Shown: positions 41,940 to 52,600 of the stretch, piece by piece
Position numbering within the stretch: position 1 is the first letter of the stretch
Layout of the letters: each line of letters opens with the position of its first letter
Source: Verrucomicrobiota bacterium
Lineage (GTDB): Bacteria > Verrucomicrobiota > Verrucomicrobiia > Opitutales > Opitutaceae
Direction: 5' to 3'
Assembly (NCBI GenBank): GCA_016222805.1
Contig: JACRQG010000018.1
Coordinates: 124,001-188,000 of the forward strand
DNA: 64,000 nt
Position numbers and translations under genes: made by a program
Notes under the pieces: generated by a model
The model's database searches: none
What the model saw: only the letters and a program-made list of their open reading frames with translations
What the model was told of the DNA's origin: nothing

Positions 41940-44795
41940 TCAGGCCTCGTCCAACTCGCCCACGACGATCAACCGGACCGCGTCCAGCCGCAGCCGAGCC
42001 TGTTCGATGGCGGCCCGTGTGCTGGTGAGCCGTTCCCGCGCGAGGGCAACTTCCTCCGGTCGCACGTGGTCGTTGAGTCGGGAAAGATCGACGAGGCGAT
42101 CGATGGCGGCGCCCAGCACCGAGGCGGCCTTGCCCGCCGCTTCGGTCCGGAGGTGTTTCGCCCGCCCTTCGGCATGCCCGGTGGCCGCAGCCAACAACTC
42201 CTGGAGGATCCCGGCGTGGAATCCGGGTCGCTCGAGAAAGCGGTGAATGTCGCGATCCTCGCACCACCCCGCGAGTTCCTCGGCATCATGCTCCCCGCTC
42301 ACCTCGCCACCCCGGAGGTCCACCACGACGCGCACCGGGACCGGAGCCAGGAACTGATCGACGTGCCACCGTGTGTCGGCCACGGCCTCGAGCACAAACA
42401 CCGCCTCAAGGAGGAGGTTTGGCTCGTCGGCCTCGAGCACGCCGAAGGCCGTCGTCCCCGCCTTGGATTCCAGCAAGAGGTCAATCGCGTCCTCCACGAG
42501 CTGGTGATCCGCAGAGATGAACCGGATGTCCTCCCGCACAAGGGCCCGGCTGCGTTGAAAGGTGGCCAGCATGCCGTCGGCCGGAATCGACGGGAAGCTC
42601 TCGATGTAGGCGTGGCTCGGATCCAGAAACACGTCCCCTTCCTCGTGCTCCTTGATGCGCACGCCGAAGTGGTCGAGCAGCTCGACCAGAAAGTGGCGCA
42701 GGAAGGGATCGGCGTCCGCCGCGCGGACGCGGGCCAAAACCCCCTCCGCGGCCTCGCGGTTGAACGAATTGATTTCCAAGAGGCGATCGCGTCCCTCCCG
42801 CAGTTGGCGCGCCAGCCGCTCCCGGAACGCCGCCGTCTCGGCGATTAGCGCCTCCCGCTCCGGTTTCCCGACCCGGCCGCCTTCCGCATAGGCCGTGGCG
42901 ACCTCGATGACCCGCGCCTTGAACGCCTGTTCGTATTCGGCGCCGCCGTGCAGCGGTGCCTCAAATGCGTCGAGGCCCCGATGGTACCAGTCAACCACCA
43001 CCTCCTCCGCGCTGCCGGCCACGTACGGCACGTGAATGCGGATGGTCTGGGTCTGGCCGATGCGGTCGAGCCGCCCGATCCGCTGTTCGAGCAGCCCGGG
43101 GTTGAGCGGCAGATCAAACAGGATGAGGTGATGCGCGAACTGGAAATTGCGGCCTTCGCTGCCGATTTCAGAGCAGAGCAGGAGCTGCGCCCCCTCCGGT
43201 TCGGCGAACCAGGCCGCCTGCCGGTCGCGCTGCACGAGCGGCAGGCCCTCGTGAAAGAGACCGGTGTTGACGTTGATCCGCTCCTGCAGCGCCGCCGCCA
43301 GCGCCAGGACCTTGCGTTGCGACTTGCAGATGAGCAGCGCCTTGGCCGGTCGGTGCTCCTTCAGGAAGGCCACGAGCCAGTCGAGGCGCGGGTCGTCCCT
43401 GAAGCTGTAGCGGATCCCGGCGTCGTCGCCGCCCTCCTCGGCCCGGAGCTCCCGGGCGATCCGGGCCAGCAGGGTCACGTTGCTCGCGGCGAGCGGCGCC
43501 GGGCAGAACTTGCGCGCCGGGAACCCCGTCATCGCCGACCGTGAATTGCGGAACATCACGCGCCCCGTGCCGTGCTGATCCAGCAGGGTCTGCAAGAGCG
43601 CGGCGTGTGCACCGGGCCGGCCGCGATCCAAGTCGTCGAGATGCCGGGCCAGTCGTTCCGGGTCCTTGTTGAAGATCCGCTGCAGGGCCGCCCGGTCCCG
43701 GGCGGTGAGTCGCTTCCGGTCGACGATCTTGCCCGCGACCTCGGCGACCGCCCCGTAGCCCTTCGCCTCGGCCAGGAAGTGCTCGAAACTGTCGTATCGC
43801 GCCGGATCCAACAGCCGCAGCCGCGCAAAGTGCCCGGCCAGCCCAAGCTGGGTCGGAGTTGCGGTCAGCAACAGGAGTCCCGGCGCGCGTCGGGCCAGCT
43901 CCTCGACCAGCAGGTACTCCGGACTCGCCTGCTCCGGCGTCCAGCCGAGGTGATGCGCCTCGTCGACGACCACGAGGTCCCAGCCCGCCGCCACCGCCTG
44001 CTCCCGGCGGGCGGGATTGCCGGCGAGAAAGGTGACACTGCCCAGGGCAAGCTGGGCGGCCAGGAAAGGGTTCTGCGACGGCTCGCTTTGTTCGCAGGCG
44101 AGACACCGCTCCTCGTCGTAGATGCTGAACCAGAGGTTGAACCGGCGCAGCAGCTCGACGAACCACTGGTGCGTCAGCGACTCGGGCACGAGAATCAGGG
44201 CGCGGCGCACCTGCCCCACCGCCAGCAGCCGCTGCAGAATCAGGCATGCCTCGATCGTCTTGCCGAGGCCCACTTCATCCGCCAGCAGCACCCGCGGGAT
44301 CTGCCGCGCGGCCACTTCGTGGAGGATGTAGAACTGGTGCGGGAGGAGATCGATACGACCGCCCAGGAAGCCGCGGACGTCCGACTGCCGGAAGCGGGCC
44401 TGCGCCTGCAGCGCCCGGTAGCGCAGATTGAATACCTCCCCCGGATCGGTTTGGCCCGCCAGCAGGCGTTCGTGCGGCAGGTCGACACTGGTCACGTCCG
44501 AGATCGCATCCTCCCGCAGGCGCCGGCCCTGACCCACATAGGTCAGCAGGCCGTCCTTTTCCTCGATGCCTTCGATCACGAAGGGCTCCCCACTGCGCGG
44601 CGTAACCGTCTCCCCCGCGCGGAACATCACCCGTTTCAACACCGCGGTGCCGAGCGCATACAGGCGCTGCTCGCGGGTGGCCGGAAACTCGACCGCGATC
44701 CGCTTCGCCGCCGCATCCACGGTCGTGACCACCCCGAGGCCCAACTCGGGTTCCCGCTCGCTCAGGCAACGTTGTCCGACGACTCCAGGAGACAT
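41940..44795 (-). CDS. rapA: RapA-like SNF2 ATPase (RNA polymerase-associated)
   Basis: 951-residue Swi2/Snf2 ATPase. A Tudor-like RapA N-terminal region (about 15-110; GLGVVTTVDAAAKRIAVEFP) precedes the DEAD/SNF2 core, with Walker A in LADEVGLGKTIEA (about 171-183) and DEAH at 278-281. The helicase C domain holds LFDLPLNPGLLEQRIGRLDRIGQ. The C-terminal RapA domain follows. E. coli RapA (968 residues) recycles stalled RNA polymerase; domain order and length match, so an equivalent role is likely. The ATG at 44795 matches the family N-terminus. It is divergent from the M16 peptidase gene (160 bp between starts). Confidence 0.9.
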   Translation of the reverse strand: MSPGVVGQRCLSEREPELGLGVVTTVDAAAKRIAVEFPATREQRLYALGTAVLKRVMFRAGETVTPRSGEPFVIEGIEEKDGLLTYVGQGRRLREDAISDVTSVDLPHERLLAGQTDPGEVFNLRYRALQAQARFRQSDVRGFLGGRIDLLPHQFYILHEVAARQIPRVLLADEVGLGKTIEACLILQRLLAVGQVRRALILVPESLTHQWFVELLRRFNLWFSIYDEERCLACEQSEPSQNPFLAAQLALGSVTFLAGNPARREQAVAAGWDLVVVDEAHHLGWTPEQASPEYLLVEELARRAPGLLLLTATPTQLGLAGHFARLRLLDPARYDSFEHFLAEAKGYGAVAEVAGKIVDRKRLTARDRAALQRIFNKDPERLARHLDDLDRGRPGAHAALLQTLLDQHGTGRVMFRNSRSAMTGFPARKFCPAPLAASNVTLLARIARELRAEEGGDDAGIRYSFRDDPRLDWLVAFLKEHRPAKALLICKSQRKVLALAAALQERINVNTGLFHEGLPLVQRDRQAAWFAEPEGAQLLLCSEIGSEGRNFQFAHHLILFDLPLNPGLLEQRIGRLDRIGQTQTIRIHVPYVAGSAEEVVVDWYHRGLDAFEAPLHGGAEYEQAFKARVIEVATAYAEGGRVGKPEREALIAETAAFRERLARQLREGRDRLLEINSFNREAAEGVLARVRAADADPFLRHFLVELLDHFGVRIKEHEEGDVFLDPSHAYIESFPSIPADGMLATFQRSRALVREDIRFISADHQLVEDAIDLLLESKAGTTAFGVLEADEPNLLLEAVFVLEAVADTRWHVDQFLAPVPVRVVVDLRGGEVSGEHDAEELAGWCEDRDIHRFLERPGFHAGILQELLAAATGHAEGRAKHLRTEAAGKAASVLGAAIDRLVDLSRLNDHVRPEEVALARERLTSTRAAIEQARLRLDAVRLIVVGELDEA

Positions 44796-44955
44796 GCCGG
44801 CACCGTAGCGACCCTCCTCGCGCTGGCCACGCCTTTTCCGGGCCGTCCCAGCTCCCGGTGCCCCCACGCTCGTCCACTCCAACGGCGCCTTCACCGCAAT
44901 CGTCTTGCGGCGTCCGCCGACCGGCGCAATGTGCGCCGCCAACGACCTTCCCGCC

Positions 44956-47796
44956 ATGTCCCGCCTTGCCGTTCTTGCCCTCGCCCTCGCCGCCAGTCTG
45001 TCCACCCGGGCGGCCTCCCCAGTCACCCTCGACGGAGTCACCTACGTCAAGACGGTGGCCGGCATCTCGGAGTACAAGCTCCCGGCCAACGATCTCGCCA
45101 TCCTCCTGCTCGAGGATCACTCCGCCCCGGTCCTCACCTTCATGGTGACCTACCGGGTCGGTTCGCGCCACGAGGTCACCGGCACCACCGGAGCCACGCA
45201 TCTCCTCGAGCATCTCATGTTCAAGGGTTCGAAGAACTTTCACCCCGGGATCGGCAAGGGCTTCGACACGCTGATGGATCGGATCGGCGGCATCAACAAC
45301 GCCACCACGTGGCTCGACCGGACCAACTACTACGAGAACCTCCCGAGCAACCATCTCGAGCTCGCCGTGGAACTCGAGGCGGATCGGATGCGCCACCTGC
45401 TGCTCCGCGAGGAGGATCGCCAACCGGAGATGACGGTCGTGCGCAACGAATTCGAACGGGGCGAAAACGATCCCGCGTCCGCCCTCGACAAGGAGGTCAC
45501 GGCCAACGCCTTCATCGCACACCCGTACCATCACCCGACGATCGGCTGGCGCTCCGACATCGAAAAGGTCTCGATCGAGAAGCTCCGCGAGTTCTACGAC
45601 ACCTTCTACTGGCCCAACAACGCCACGATTACGGTCATCGGCGATTTCCAGCCCGAGACCGCGCTCCGGCTCTTGCAGAAACACTTCGGCGCCATCCCGC
45701 GTTCGCCCAAACCCATCCCGCAGACCTACACCGAGGAACCCGCGCAAAACGGCCCGCGCCGCGTCGTCGTCCGGCGTCCGGGAGAGGTGGGCGCCGTGCA
45801 GATCGCGTACAAGGCCCCGCATGGTCGCCATGCCGACCACGCCCCGCTCGAGGTGCTGTCGGCGATCCTGAGCACCGGCAAGACCAGCCGGCTTTACCGC
45901 GCCCTGATCGACAAGAACCTCGCGATCAGTGCCGAGGCCTCGAAGGGCTTCTTCCACGACGACTTTCTCTTCAGCACCACCGCCCTGCTGGCCCCCGGGA
46001 TCACCCATGATCAGGTGGAGAAGACCATCCTGGCCGAACTGGCCCGGGTGCGCACGGAGGGAGTGAGCGACGCCGAGGTCACCCGCGCGATCAACAAGCT
46101 GCTCGCGTCGATCGCCTTTGGCCGCGACGGCTCCTTCGCCATCGCCGGGCAGATCAACGAAGCCATCGCGGTGGGCGACTGGACGCTCTACTCCGGCCTC
46201 CTCGCGAAACTGCGGGCCGTCACCGCCGCCGACGTGAAACGCGTGGCGGAAAAGTACCTGATCGAGGACCAAAGCACCACCGGCTGGTTCATCCCCCAGG
46301 CGGAGGCCCCGGGAAAAACCGCGGTCACCTTCCGCCGTGAAACGGGCGAGGAAGGCCTCGCGGCATCGACAGCCGCGGCCCGCGGCCCACAATTCTACCG
46401 GGAACCGGGCGCCCCCGCCGATCCCGATGCCCCAGGGTCCCGCACGGCGCCGGCGTCGCTGGTCCCGCTTGCCGCCAACCCTTCGACCCCAGCCGCCGGG
46501 ATGCCAGCGTCCGCCGCGGCCGGCGGAGCCCGCATCGCCCCCCATGTCCGCCGCCGCACCCTTGCCGGCCTCGACGTCCTCACGCTCAAGACTTCGATCC
46601 CGGAGGTGGTCACCCTGCGGGGCGTGGTCGCCGCCGGTGACATCTTCAATCCGCCCGGCAATTCCGCCATCGCGGATCTCACGGCCGGCATGATCGACAA
46701 GGGCACGGTGAAACGCGACAAGTTCGCGGTGGCGGAGGTGCTGGAGCAGACGGGCGCCACCCTCGCCTTCGGCACGGGATCGCACACCCTCAACTTCAGC
46801 GCCAAGTGCCTCCGCAAGGATCTCGCCCTGGTGCTGGGACTCCTGGCGGAGCAACTGCGCACCCCGCGCTTCGATCCCGAGGAATTCGCCAAACTCAAGA
46901 AGCAGCTGGCCGGACGCCACCGGCGCAACATGGAGGACACCGATTTCCGCGGCCAGTCGGCGTTTGCCCGGGCCGTCTTCCCGGAGGGTCACCCCAACCG
47001 CACGCCCTCCGACGAACAGTACCTCGCCGACATCGAGAGCACCACGCTGGAGCAGGTGAAGGCGTTTCACGCGGCGCACTACGGTCCGGCGGGAGCGCGC
47101 CTGGTCGCCGTGGGCGACGTCGACGACGCGGCGATCGATCGCGCGCTGACCGAGGCGTTTGCCGGCTGGCAGGGCGGACGCCCGTTCCCCGCGGCCGCGA
47201 AGGCCCCGGCGCTGTCCGCCGCCCGCACGGAGAAGGTCAACATGCCCGGCAAGACGAGCGTTTCCTTCCTGATCGGCCAGCCTTCCGGCCTGCGTTACGC
47301 CGATGCCGACCATCTGACCTTGAACATGGCGACGGCGGTGCTGGGCAGCGGCTTCTTCTCCGCCCGCCTGCTCGATATCATCCGCAACCGCGAGGGCTTG
47401 ACCTATGGCATCAGCGCCTCGCTCTCCGCGGATACCTATGTCGACGGCTCGTGGGTCATCCACGGCACCTTTGCCCCTGATCTCCTGGACAAAGGTGCGG
47501 CGTCCACCCTGCGCGAACTTCGCCGCTTCCATGCCGAGGGTCTCACCGCAGAAGAGCTCCAAACCTTCAAGGTGACGCTGACCGGCTCCTACAAGGTGAC
47601 CCTCGCCACCACCAGCGGCCTCGCCAATTCCCTGCTCAACGCGGTGCAGCGCGGCTTCGGTCCGGAATGGGTCGACGATTACCCGCAGAAGATCGAGTCG
47701 CTCACGTTGGCCGACGTGAATGCCGCCATCCGGCGCCTGCTGCATCCGGACCGCATGGTCACCGTCCTCGCGGGCAGTATTCCCGCCGGCAAGTGA
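44956..47796 (+). CDS. Two-domain M16 (pitrilysin-type) zinc metallopeptidase
   Basis: 946-residue exported protease. The signal peptide MSRLAVLALALAASLSTRAA is followed by an N-terminal M16 unit with the inverted zinc motif HLLEH (His82, Glu85, His86) and the usual downstream region ELEADRMRHLLL containing the third ligand. The second half is a catalytically silent M16C unit (about 560-940; LRKDLALVLGLLAEQL, YADADHLTLNMATAVLGSGF). Enzymes of this type degrade peptides in the periplasm. ATG 44956 opens the signal peptide; an ATG at 44905 in frame would add a non-signal extension. Confidence 0.92.
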   Translation: MSRLAVLALALAASLSTRAASPVTLDGVTYVKTVAGISEYKLPANDLAILLLEDHSAPVLTFMVTYRVGSRHEVTGTTGATHLLEHLMFKGSKNFHPGIGKGFDTLMDRIGGINNATTWLDRTNYYENLPSNHLELAVELEADRMRHLLLREEDRQPEMTVVRNEFERGENDPASALDKEVTANAFIAHPYHHPTIGWRSDIEKVSIEKLREFYDTFYWPNNATITVIGDFQPETALRLLQKHFGAIPRSPKPIPQTYTEEPAQNGPRRVVVRRPGEVGAVQIAYKAPHGRHADHAPLEVLSAILSTGKTSRLYRALIDKNLAISAEASKGFFHDDFLFSTTALLAPGITHDQVEKTILAELARVRTEGVSDAEVTRAINKLLASIAFGRDGSFAIAGQINEAIAVGDWTLYSGLLAKLRAVTAADVKRVAEKYLIEDQSTTGWFIPQAEAPGKTAVTFRRETGEEGLAASTAAARGPQFYREPGAPADPDAPGSRTAPASLVPLAANPSTPAAGMPASAAAGGARIAPHVRRRTLAGLDVLTLKTSIPEVVTLRGVVAAGDIFNPPGNSAIADLTAGMIDKGTVKRDKFAVAEVLEQTGATLAFGTGSHTLNFSAKCLRKDLALVLGLLAEQLRTPRFDPEEFAKLKKQLAGRHRRNMEDTDFRGQSAFARAVFPEGHPNRTPSDEQYLADIESTTLEQVKAFHAAHYGPAGARLVAVGDVDDAAIDRALTEAFAGWQGGRPFPAAAKAPALSAARTEKVNMPGKTSVSFLIGQPSGLRYADADHLTLNMATAVLGSGFFSARLLDIIRNREGLTYGISASLSADTYVDGSWVIHGTFAPDLLDKGAASTLRELRRFHAEGLTAEELQTFKVTLTGSYKVTLATTSGLANSLLNAVQRGFGPEWVDDYPQKIESLTLADVNAAIRRLLHPDRMVTVLAGSIPAGK

Positions 47797-47959
47797 GGAC
47801 ACCGCGACCCGGGCGTTTCCCGCGATGTTCCGGGTGGTGATGCGGGCCAGGGCGGGCGCCCCCGCAGCGGCCGGCGCGGACGTGGGCGGAACCTCGTCTA
47901 ACCGGCGGATATCCCTTTGACGCTGTCCTCGGTGTGCGCACAGTGCTGCCCCCCTGGCG

Positions 47960-48268
47960 ATGCAACAGCTCGATCCAATCCTCAAGGCCCTGGCGCCGCT
48001 CTGGAAACAGCTCAAGACGCTCTTCGCCGAGCATCACTTCCTCACGATCGTCTGCGCGTTCTTCGCGATCATGATGACGATCAGCTTCTACAAGTTTCTC
48101 CGGAGCATCAGCCCGGCGCTGGTCGGGTTCATCTGCCTGCTCATCCTCACGATGCTCGTCCTGCACTGGACCTACACGCGGACCGAGCCCGCCTTCATGC
48201 GGCCGTTCATCGACTGGCTCGCGCCCTTTTTCCCGGCCGCGCCGACGCCGATCGCTCCGAAGCGCTGA
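47960..48268 (+). CDS. Small membrane protein, unknown
   Basis: 102-residue protein with an amphipathic N-terminus and two hydrophobic helices (FLTIVCAFFAIMMTISFY and ISPALVGFICLLILTMLVL), ending in a Pro-rich tail. No family recognised. Its composition (Phe/Ile/Leu-rich) is unlike random antisense frames, which supports coding. It follows the M16 peptidase gene after 163 bp and converges on the amidohydrolase pair. Confidence 0.6.
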   Translation: MQQLDPILKALAPLWKQLKTLFAEHHFLTIVCAFFAIMMTISFYKFLRSISPALVGFICLLILTMLVLHWTYTRTEPAFMRPFIDWLAPFFPAAPTPIAPKR

Positions 48269-48373
48269 GCCGGAACCATGCAGTCGGGCTGACGCACCTG
48301 CGGGAGTCCACTGACGAAACGGTGACCTGTGGGCGGGGCGACCGCGCCCCGCTCCGCGACGAGGTCGTCGCGG

Positions 48374-49690
48374 CTACATTGCTGCGGTGCACGTCGACTT
48401 CGACTGGATCCGGGCCCCGTCGATCCACGCCATCGTCACCCGCGTCGCCACTTCCAGGGGATCCCCATCCGTGACAATCAGCGTCGCCCGCTTTCCCGGC
48501 TCCAGGGAGCCGAGTTCGCCCGCAACGCCGAGGATCTCCGCGGCGGAGAGGGTCACGGCGCGCAACGCCTGCTCCGGCGGCAGCCCGTGCGCCGCCGCCC
48601 GCGCCGCGTACAAACCGAGGTTGCGGTCCTTGCCGAAGTCGCCCGTGCCTTCACCGGCGATGCAGAAGCGAACCCCGGCCGCATGCAGCCGGGCCGGATT
48701 GGCATAGGCACTCTCGAAATCGTCATCCCGCCGCAAGGGCAGTCGATCGGTGCCGGTGATCACGACGGCGACCTCCGCCGCCTTCAGTTCCTCGGCCAGC
48801 CGCCAGGCATCGATCCCGCCCACAATCGTGATTTTCAGCGCCTGGCGCCGCGCAAACGCCAGCGCGGCCCGGATCTGCTTCACCTCGTCGGCATGGACAA
48901 AGAGGGGTTGCTCGCCGCGCAGGACTGGCAGCATCGCCTCCCAGCGCAAGTCGGTGTCGACCGGCCGCCCAGCCGCCGCCTTCGCCTTTGCATAGGCGCG
49001 GGCTTGCGCGAAGGCCTCGTCGAGCAGCCGGACTTCCGCGGCGGCGCCCTGCCCTCCCCCACCGCCCGCGCCGCCGCGGCGCCCGCCCTCCCCCGACGAC
49101 GCCAGGGTCGGCCAGTACACGTGCATGGCCAGCGCGGGGCGCAGGGTCAGATCCTCCCACGTCCAGCCATCGAGACGGATCAGCACGGAGGAGCCCGCAA
49201 TCAGATTGGCCCGTGCCCCCGTTCCGGCGCGGGAGGCCGGCACCGACAAGGCGGTGAGGATGCCGTTGGCCCGCGTCACCGGCAGGTGATCGCTATCGGG
49301 ATTCAACGCCAGCTGGGCGCGGACATTCGGGTTGATGGCGCTGTTCTCGGCAATGTCCACCGTCTGCCGCAGCCCCGACACCTCTATGAGGCCGAGCTGC
49401 GAGTGGGCGGCGATGAGCCCGGGGTACACCCGCCGCCCTTGAACGTCGATCACCTCGGCCCCCGCCGGCGCGGCGATCTTGGCTCCCACCGCGACGATCC
49501 GGCCATCGCGGAAAAGCACGTCGCCGCGGTCCAGCGCGGGACCGCTCACGGGGACGACTCTGCCACCGGTCAGGAGGATCGGCTTGGCGTTTTGCGAGGC
49601 GGGCAGGATGGTCGGCGCGGCCGCAACCGGCAGGCCGGCGGCCACCAGCGCCCCCAGCAGAAAAGAGAAGGAAAGGACGGGGGTCTTCAT
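48374..49690 (-). CDS. Exported amidohydrolase-like protein with altered metal site
   Basis: 438-residue protein with a signal peptide (MKTPVLSFSFLLGALVAAGL) and an amidohydrolase (imidazolonepropionase-like) fold: composite beta-sandwich (LLTGGRVVPVSGPALDRGDV), TIM barrel and the C-terminal SLEPGKRATLIVTDGDPLEV. The metal-binding HxH after strand 1 is not intact (PGLIAAHSQLGL), and a Gly/Ala-rich insertion interrupts the barrel around 210. It may be non-hydrolytic or use a mononuclear site. Its ATG overlaps the TGA of the upstream 1072-residue amidohydrolase (ATGA), so the two proteins are translationally coupled and may form a complex. Confidence 0.85.
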   Translation of the reverse strand: MKTPVLSFSFLLGALVAAGLPVAAAPTILPASQNAKPILLTGGRVVPVSGPALDRGDVLFRDGRIVAVGAKIAAPAGAEVIDVQGRRVYPGLIAAHSQLGLIEVSGLRQTVDIAENSAINPNVRAQLALNPDSDHLPVTRANGILTALSVPASRAGTGARANLIAGSSVLIRLDGWTWEDLTLRPALAMHVYWPTLASSGEGGRRGGAGGGGGQGAAAEVRLLDEAFAQARAYAKAKAAAGRPVDTDLRWEAMLPVLRGEQPLFVHADEVKQIRAALAFARRQALKITIVGGIDAWRLAEELKAAEVAVVITGTDRLPLRRDDDFESAYANPARLHAAGVRFCIAGEGTGDFGKDRNLGLYAARAAAHGLPPEQALRAVTLSAAEILGVAGELGSLEPGKRATLIVTDGDPLEVATRVTMAWIDGARIQSKSTCTAAM

Positions 49691-52600
49691 GGCTGGTCGT
49701 GGGTCGTGCAGTTGTGGGCGTCGCTGCCGTCGTGATACAGGCCGCGTGTGCTCCCGTCATGGGCCGCCGCGAGTTGCTGCAACACCTGCCAAACGGTGGG
49801 GGCTCCGGGCCGATCCTCACCCCGGCCGCCACCCTCGCCGCCGCCGGGACCACCGGCGCCGAGCACCCGCTGGCGCTCCGGCAGGATCTTCTGAATCAGG
49901 GCAGCCCGTTCCTGCGCCGCGGCCGTGCGCATCTGCGCGTCGTCCTTTCGGTCGAAGTACCGGCGGCCGTCAATCCAGGCCTGCTCGACATGGGCGTAGC
50001 CGGAAAGGGGCGGCGCACTCCAGATCACGAAGTCCGCATCCTTGCCGGCTTCGAGCGAGCCGACGCGGGCCTCGAGCCGCAGCTGCCGCGCCGGGTTGAT
50101 CGTCACGAACTTCAGGGCCTCCACCGGTGACACGCCGCCATACTTCACCGCCTTGGCCGCCTCGGTGTTGAGATGGCGCGCGAGTTCGCGGTCGTCGGAG
50201 TTGAACGACACGATCACCCCGGCTTCATGCATCAGCGCGCCGGCGTACGGAATCGCATCGACCACCTCAAACTTGTACGCCCACCAGTCGGAGAAGCACG
50301 AACCACCCGCGCCGAGCGCCGCGATCTCCCGGGCCACCTTGTAGCCTTCGAGGATGTGCTGGAATGTCGCCACGGGCAGTTTCAGGTCCTGGGCCAGCCG
50401 GATGAAGGCCAGCACCTCGTCCTGGCGATAGGAGTGGATGTGGATCAACCTCTCCCCGCGCAGGATTTCCAGGGCCGCTTCCATCCGGAGATCACGGCGC
50501 GGTGGCCGGGAGGTTCGCCCGGCGCGAAACTCCGTCCACTCCCGCTCGTAGTCGCGGGCGCGCGAAAAGGCGTCGAGCATGATCTCCCGCACGCCCATCC
50601 GCGACACCGGATAACGGGTCGGCAGCGTGGTCGCGCTTTTCCGGGTCACATTCTCCCCGAGGGCGAACTTCACCCCTGGCGGGGCGCCGGCGAACTTCAG
50701 GCCTTCCGCCGACTCGCCCCAGCGCAACTTGATCACCTGATTCTGTCCCCCCATGGCGTTGGCGGAGCCATGCAGCAGGTTGGCCGTTGTCAGCCCGCCC
50801 GCGAGTTGCCGATAGAGGCCGATATCCGTGGGATCGAGCACGTCGCCCACGCGCACCTCGACGGTCACGGAGTGCGTGCCTTCATTCACCCCGCGGTCGA
50901 TCGCCACGTGCGAGTGGCAATCGATCAACCCCGGGGATACGTGCCGGCCGGAGGCGTCCACGATGACCGCATCCGCCGGCGCGGTGAGACCGCGGCCGAC
51001 CCGGGCGATCTTGCCCGCATCGACCAGGACGTCCGCGTTTTCCAGCACACCCGCCGGTCCGCTGGTCCACACCGTGGCATTGCGCACCAGCAGCACCTTG
51101 GGCTGCTCGGGTGGCCCGGCCCGGCCGAAGGCGCCCGCAGGATAACGATTCCCGCTGGCCACCAGGGTCTCCGGCTTCTTTTCCGGAGTCCGGGGCGGCT
51201 CTCCCGCGGCGGTGCGCTCGGCGCGCCAGCGGATCACGCGGCCGTCCGGAAGGTCGCCGGTGCCCACTAACACGGCCCCTTCCACCTGGGCGGTGAGCCG
51301 CGTCGTGCCCCGTTCCAAGCCGAACCACTTTGGCGGCGCCAGGAGCGTCAGCACCGTGCCGTCGGTTCGCGCGCTCGCCTCGACTCCGTCGGCACTCGCC
51401 CGCAGCCGCGACGAACGGCCGGTGATCTTGATCTCGGCCGGGGACTTGCCCGGTGCGCCGGTCCAGGCCACGCGCCAGGCACCGCGCACCTCCTTCCGCC
51501 GCCAGGCCTCCAGTTCGAAGGGCTCGCCATCGATCCACACGAGCTGGATTTCCGCGTCGTCGCTGCGGAACAGGTCTCCGCTCGCGATGGTGAGATTCGC
51601 CGCCTTGCCGGGTGCGATCGAACCATGGCTGCGGGCCAGGCCGAGGAAGTCGGCGGGCGTGGTCGTCAGGGCCGCCAGGGCGGTCGCCGGAGGCAGCCCG
51701 CGTTGCACCGCCGTGCGCACGCGGCTCCAAAATTCGGTTTCGGGCCGTCGAAGTCCCGCCGTGGTCAGGGCCACCGGGGCCCCGGCCTGGGCGAGTCGCG
51801 CCGCATTTCCCGGCGCCAGCTCCCAGTGTTCGAGACGATCGAGGGTCAGGTCGAGGGCGCGGTCCGGGTCTTCCACCTCCGGCGGCTCCGGAAACGCCAG
51901 CGGCACGACCACCGGTACGCCTTTTGGCCAATCGCGCAGGACGCGGTACTCGTACCCGCTCCCCCGGAAGATCGCCTTCAGCTTGAATTCGCCGACCACC
52001 TGCGCCGCCCGGGCGAGATCGAGTTCCGAACCGAGTTCGAAAAACACCGGCTGCTCGCCGCGCACTACGGGGCCGAGCGTCGCCAGGGCCTCGTTCACCT
52101 CCGGACGCGTTCCCCCGGCCTGACGGTGGTGCGCCTGGGCGTCTCCATACCAGCGGGCATCCCACAAGGTCTGCCGCAACAGAGCCGTCGCCCCCATCAG
52201 CGACGCCGGATAGGACGCGATGGGCCCGAAGCCGCCATGCTCGAACGCCAGCCCCTGGGCCATCGTCTCCCGCACGACCTGGCCGTTGAAATCGCCCCGC
52301 CCAAGGCTGACCACCGCGCTCTGGCCGCGAAACACCCCTCGGGCGGGAATCACGTGCGCCAGCGCAAACCCGAGCCGCCGCAGGGCCTCCGCCCCGCGGT
52401 CATCCGCCACCAAGGCCCGGTGCGCCGCGCGCTCGGGCGTGACCCGCGAATTCCACGACCGTGTTCCCGTCGCCGCCTCGGAGGCCGCAGGCGCGGCCGC
52501 GGTCGGCGGTGGCGCCGGTGGCGCGGGCGCCTCTTCGTCGCTGGCCCGGCGCAGCGCTCCCGCCGGTTTCCAGGCGGCCGGCAAGAACAGGGAACTGTCG

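Noticed and set aside
43572-46010. Plus-strand open frame crossing from antisense rapA into the M16 peptidase gene
   Set aside because: Spans a divergent promoter region and gives low-complexity Arg/Pro-rich sequence; both real genes are well supported.
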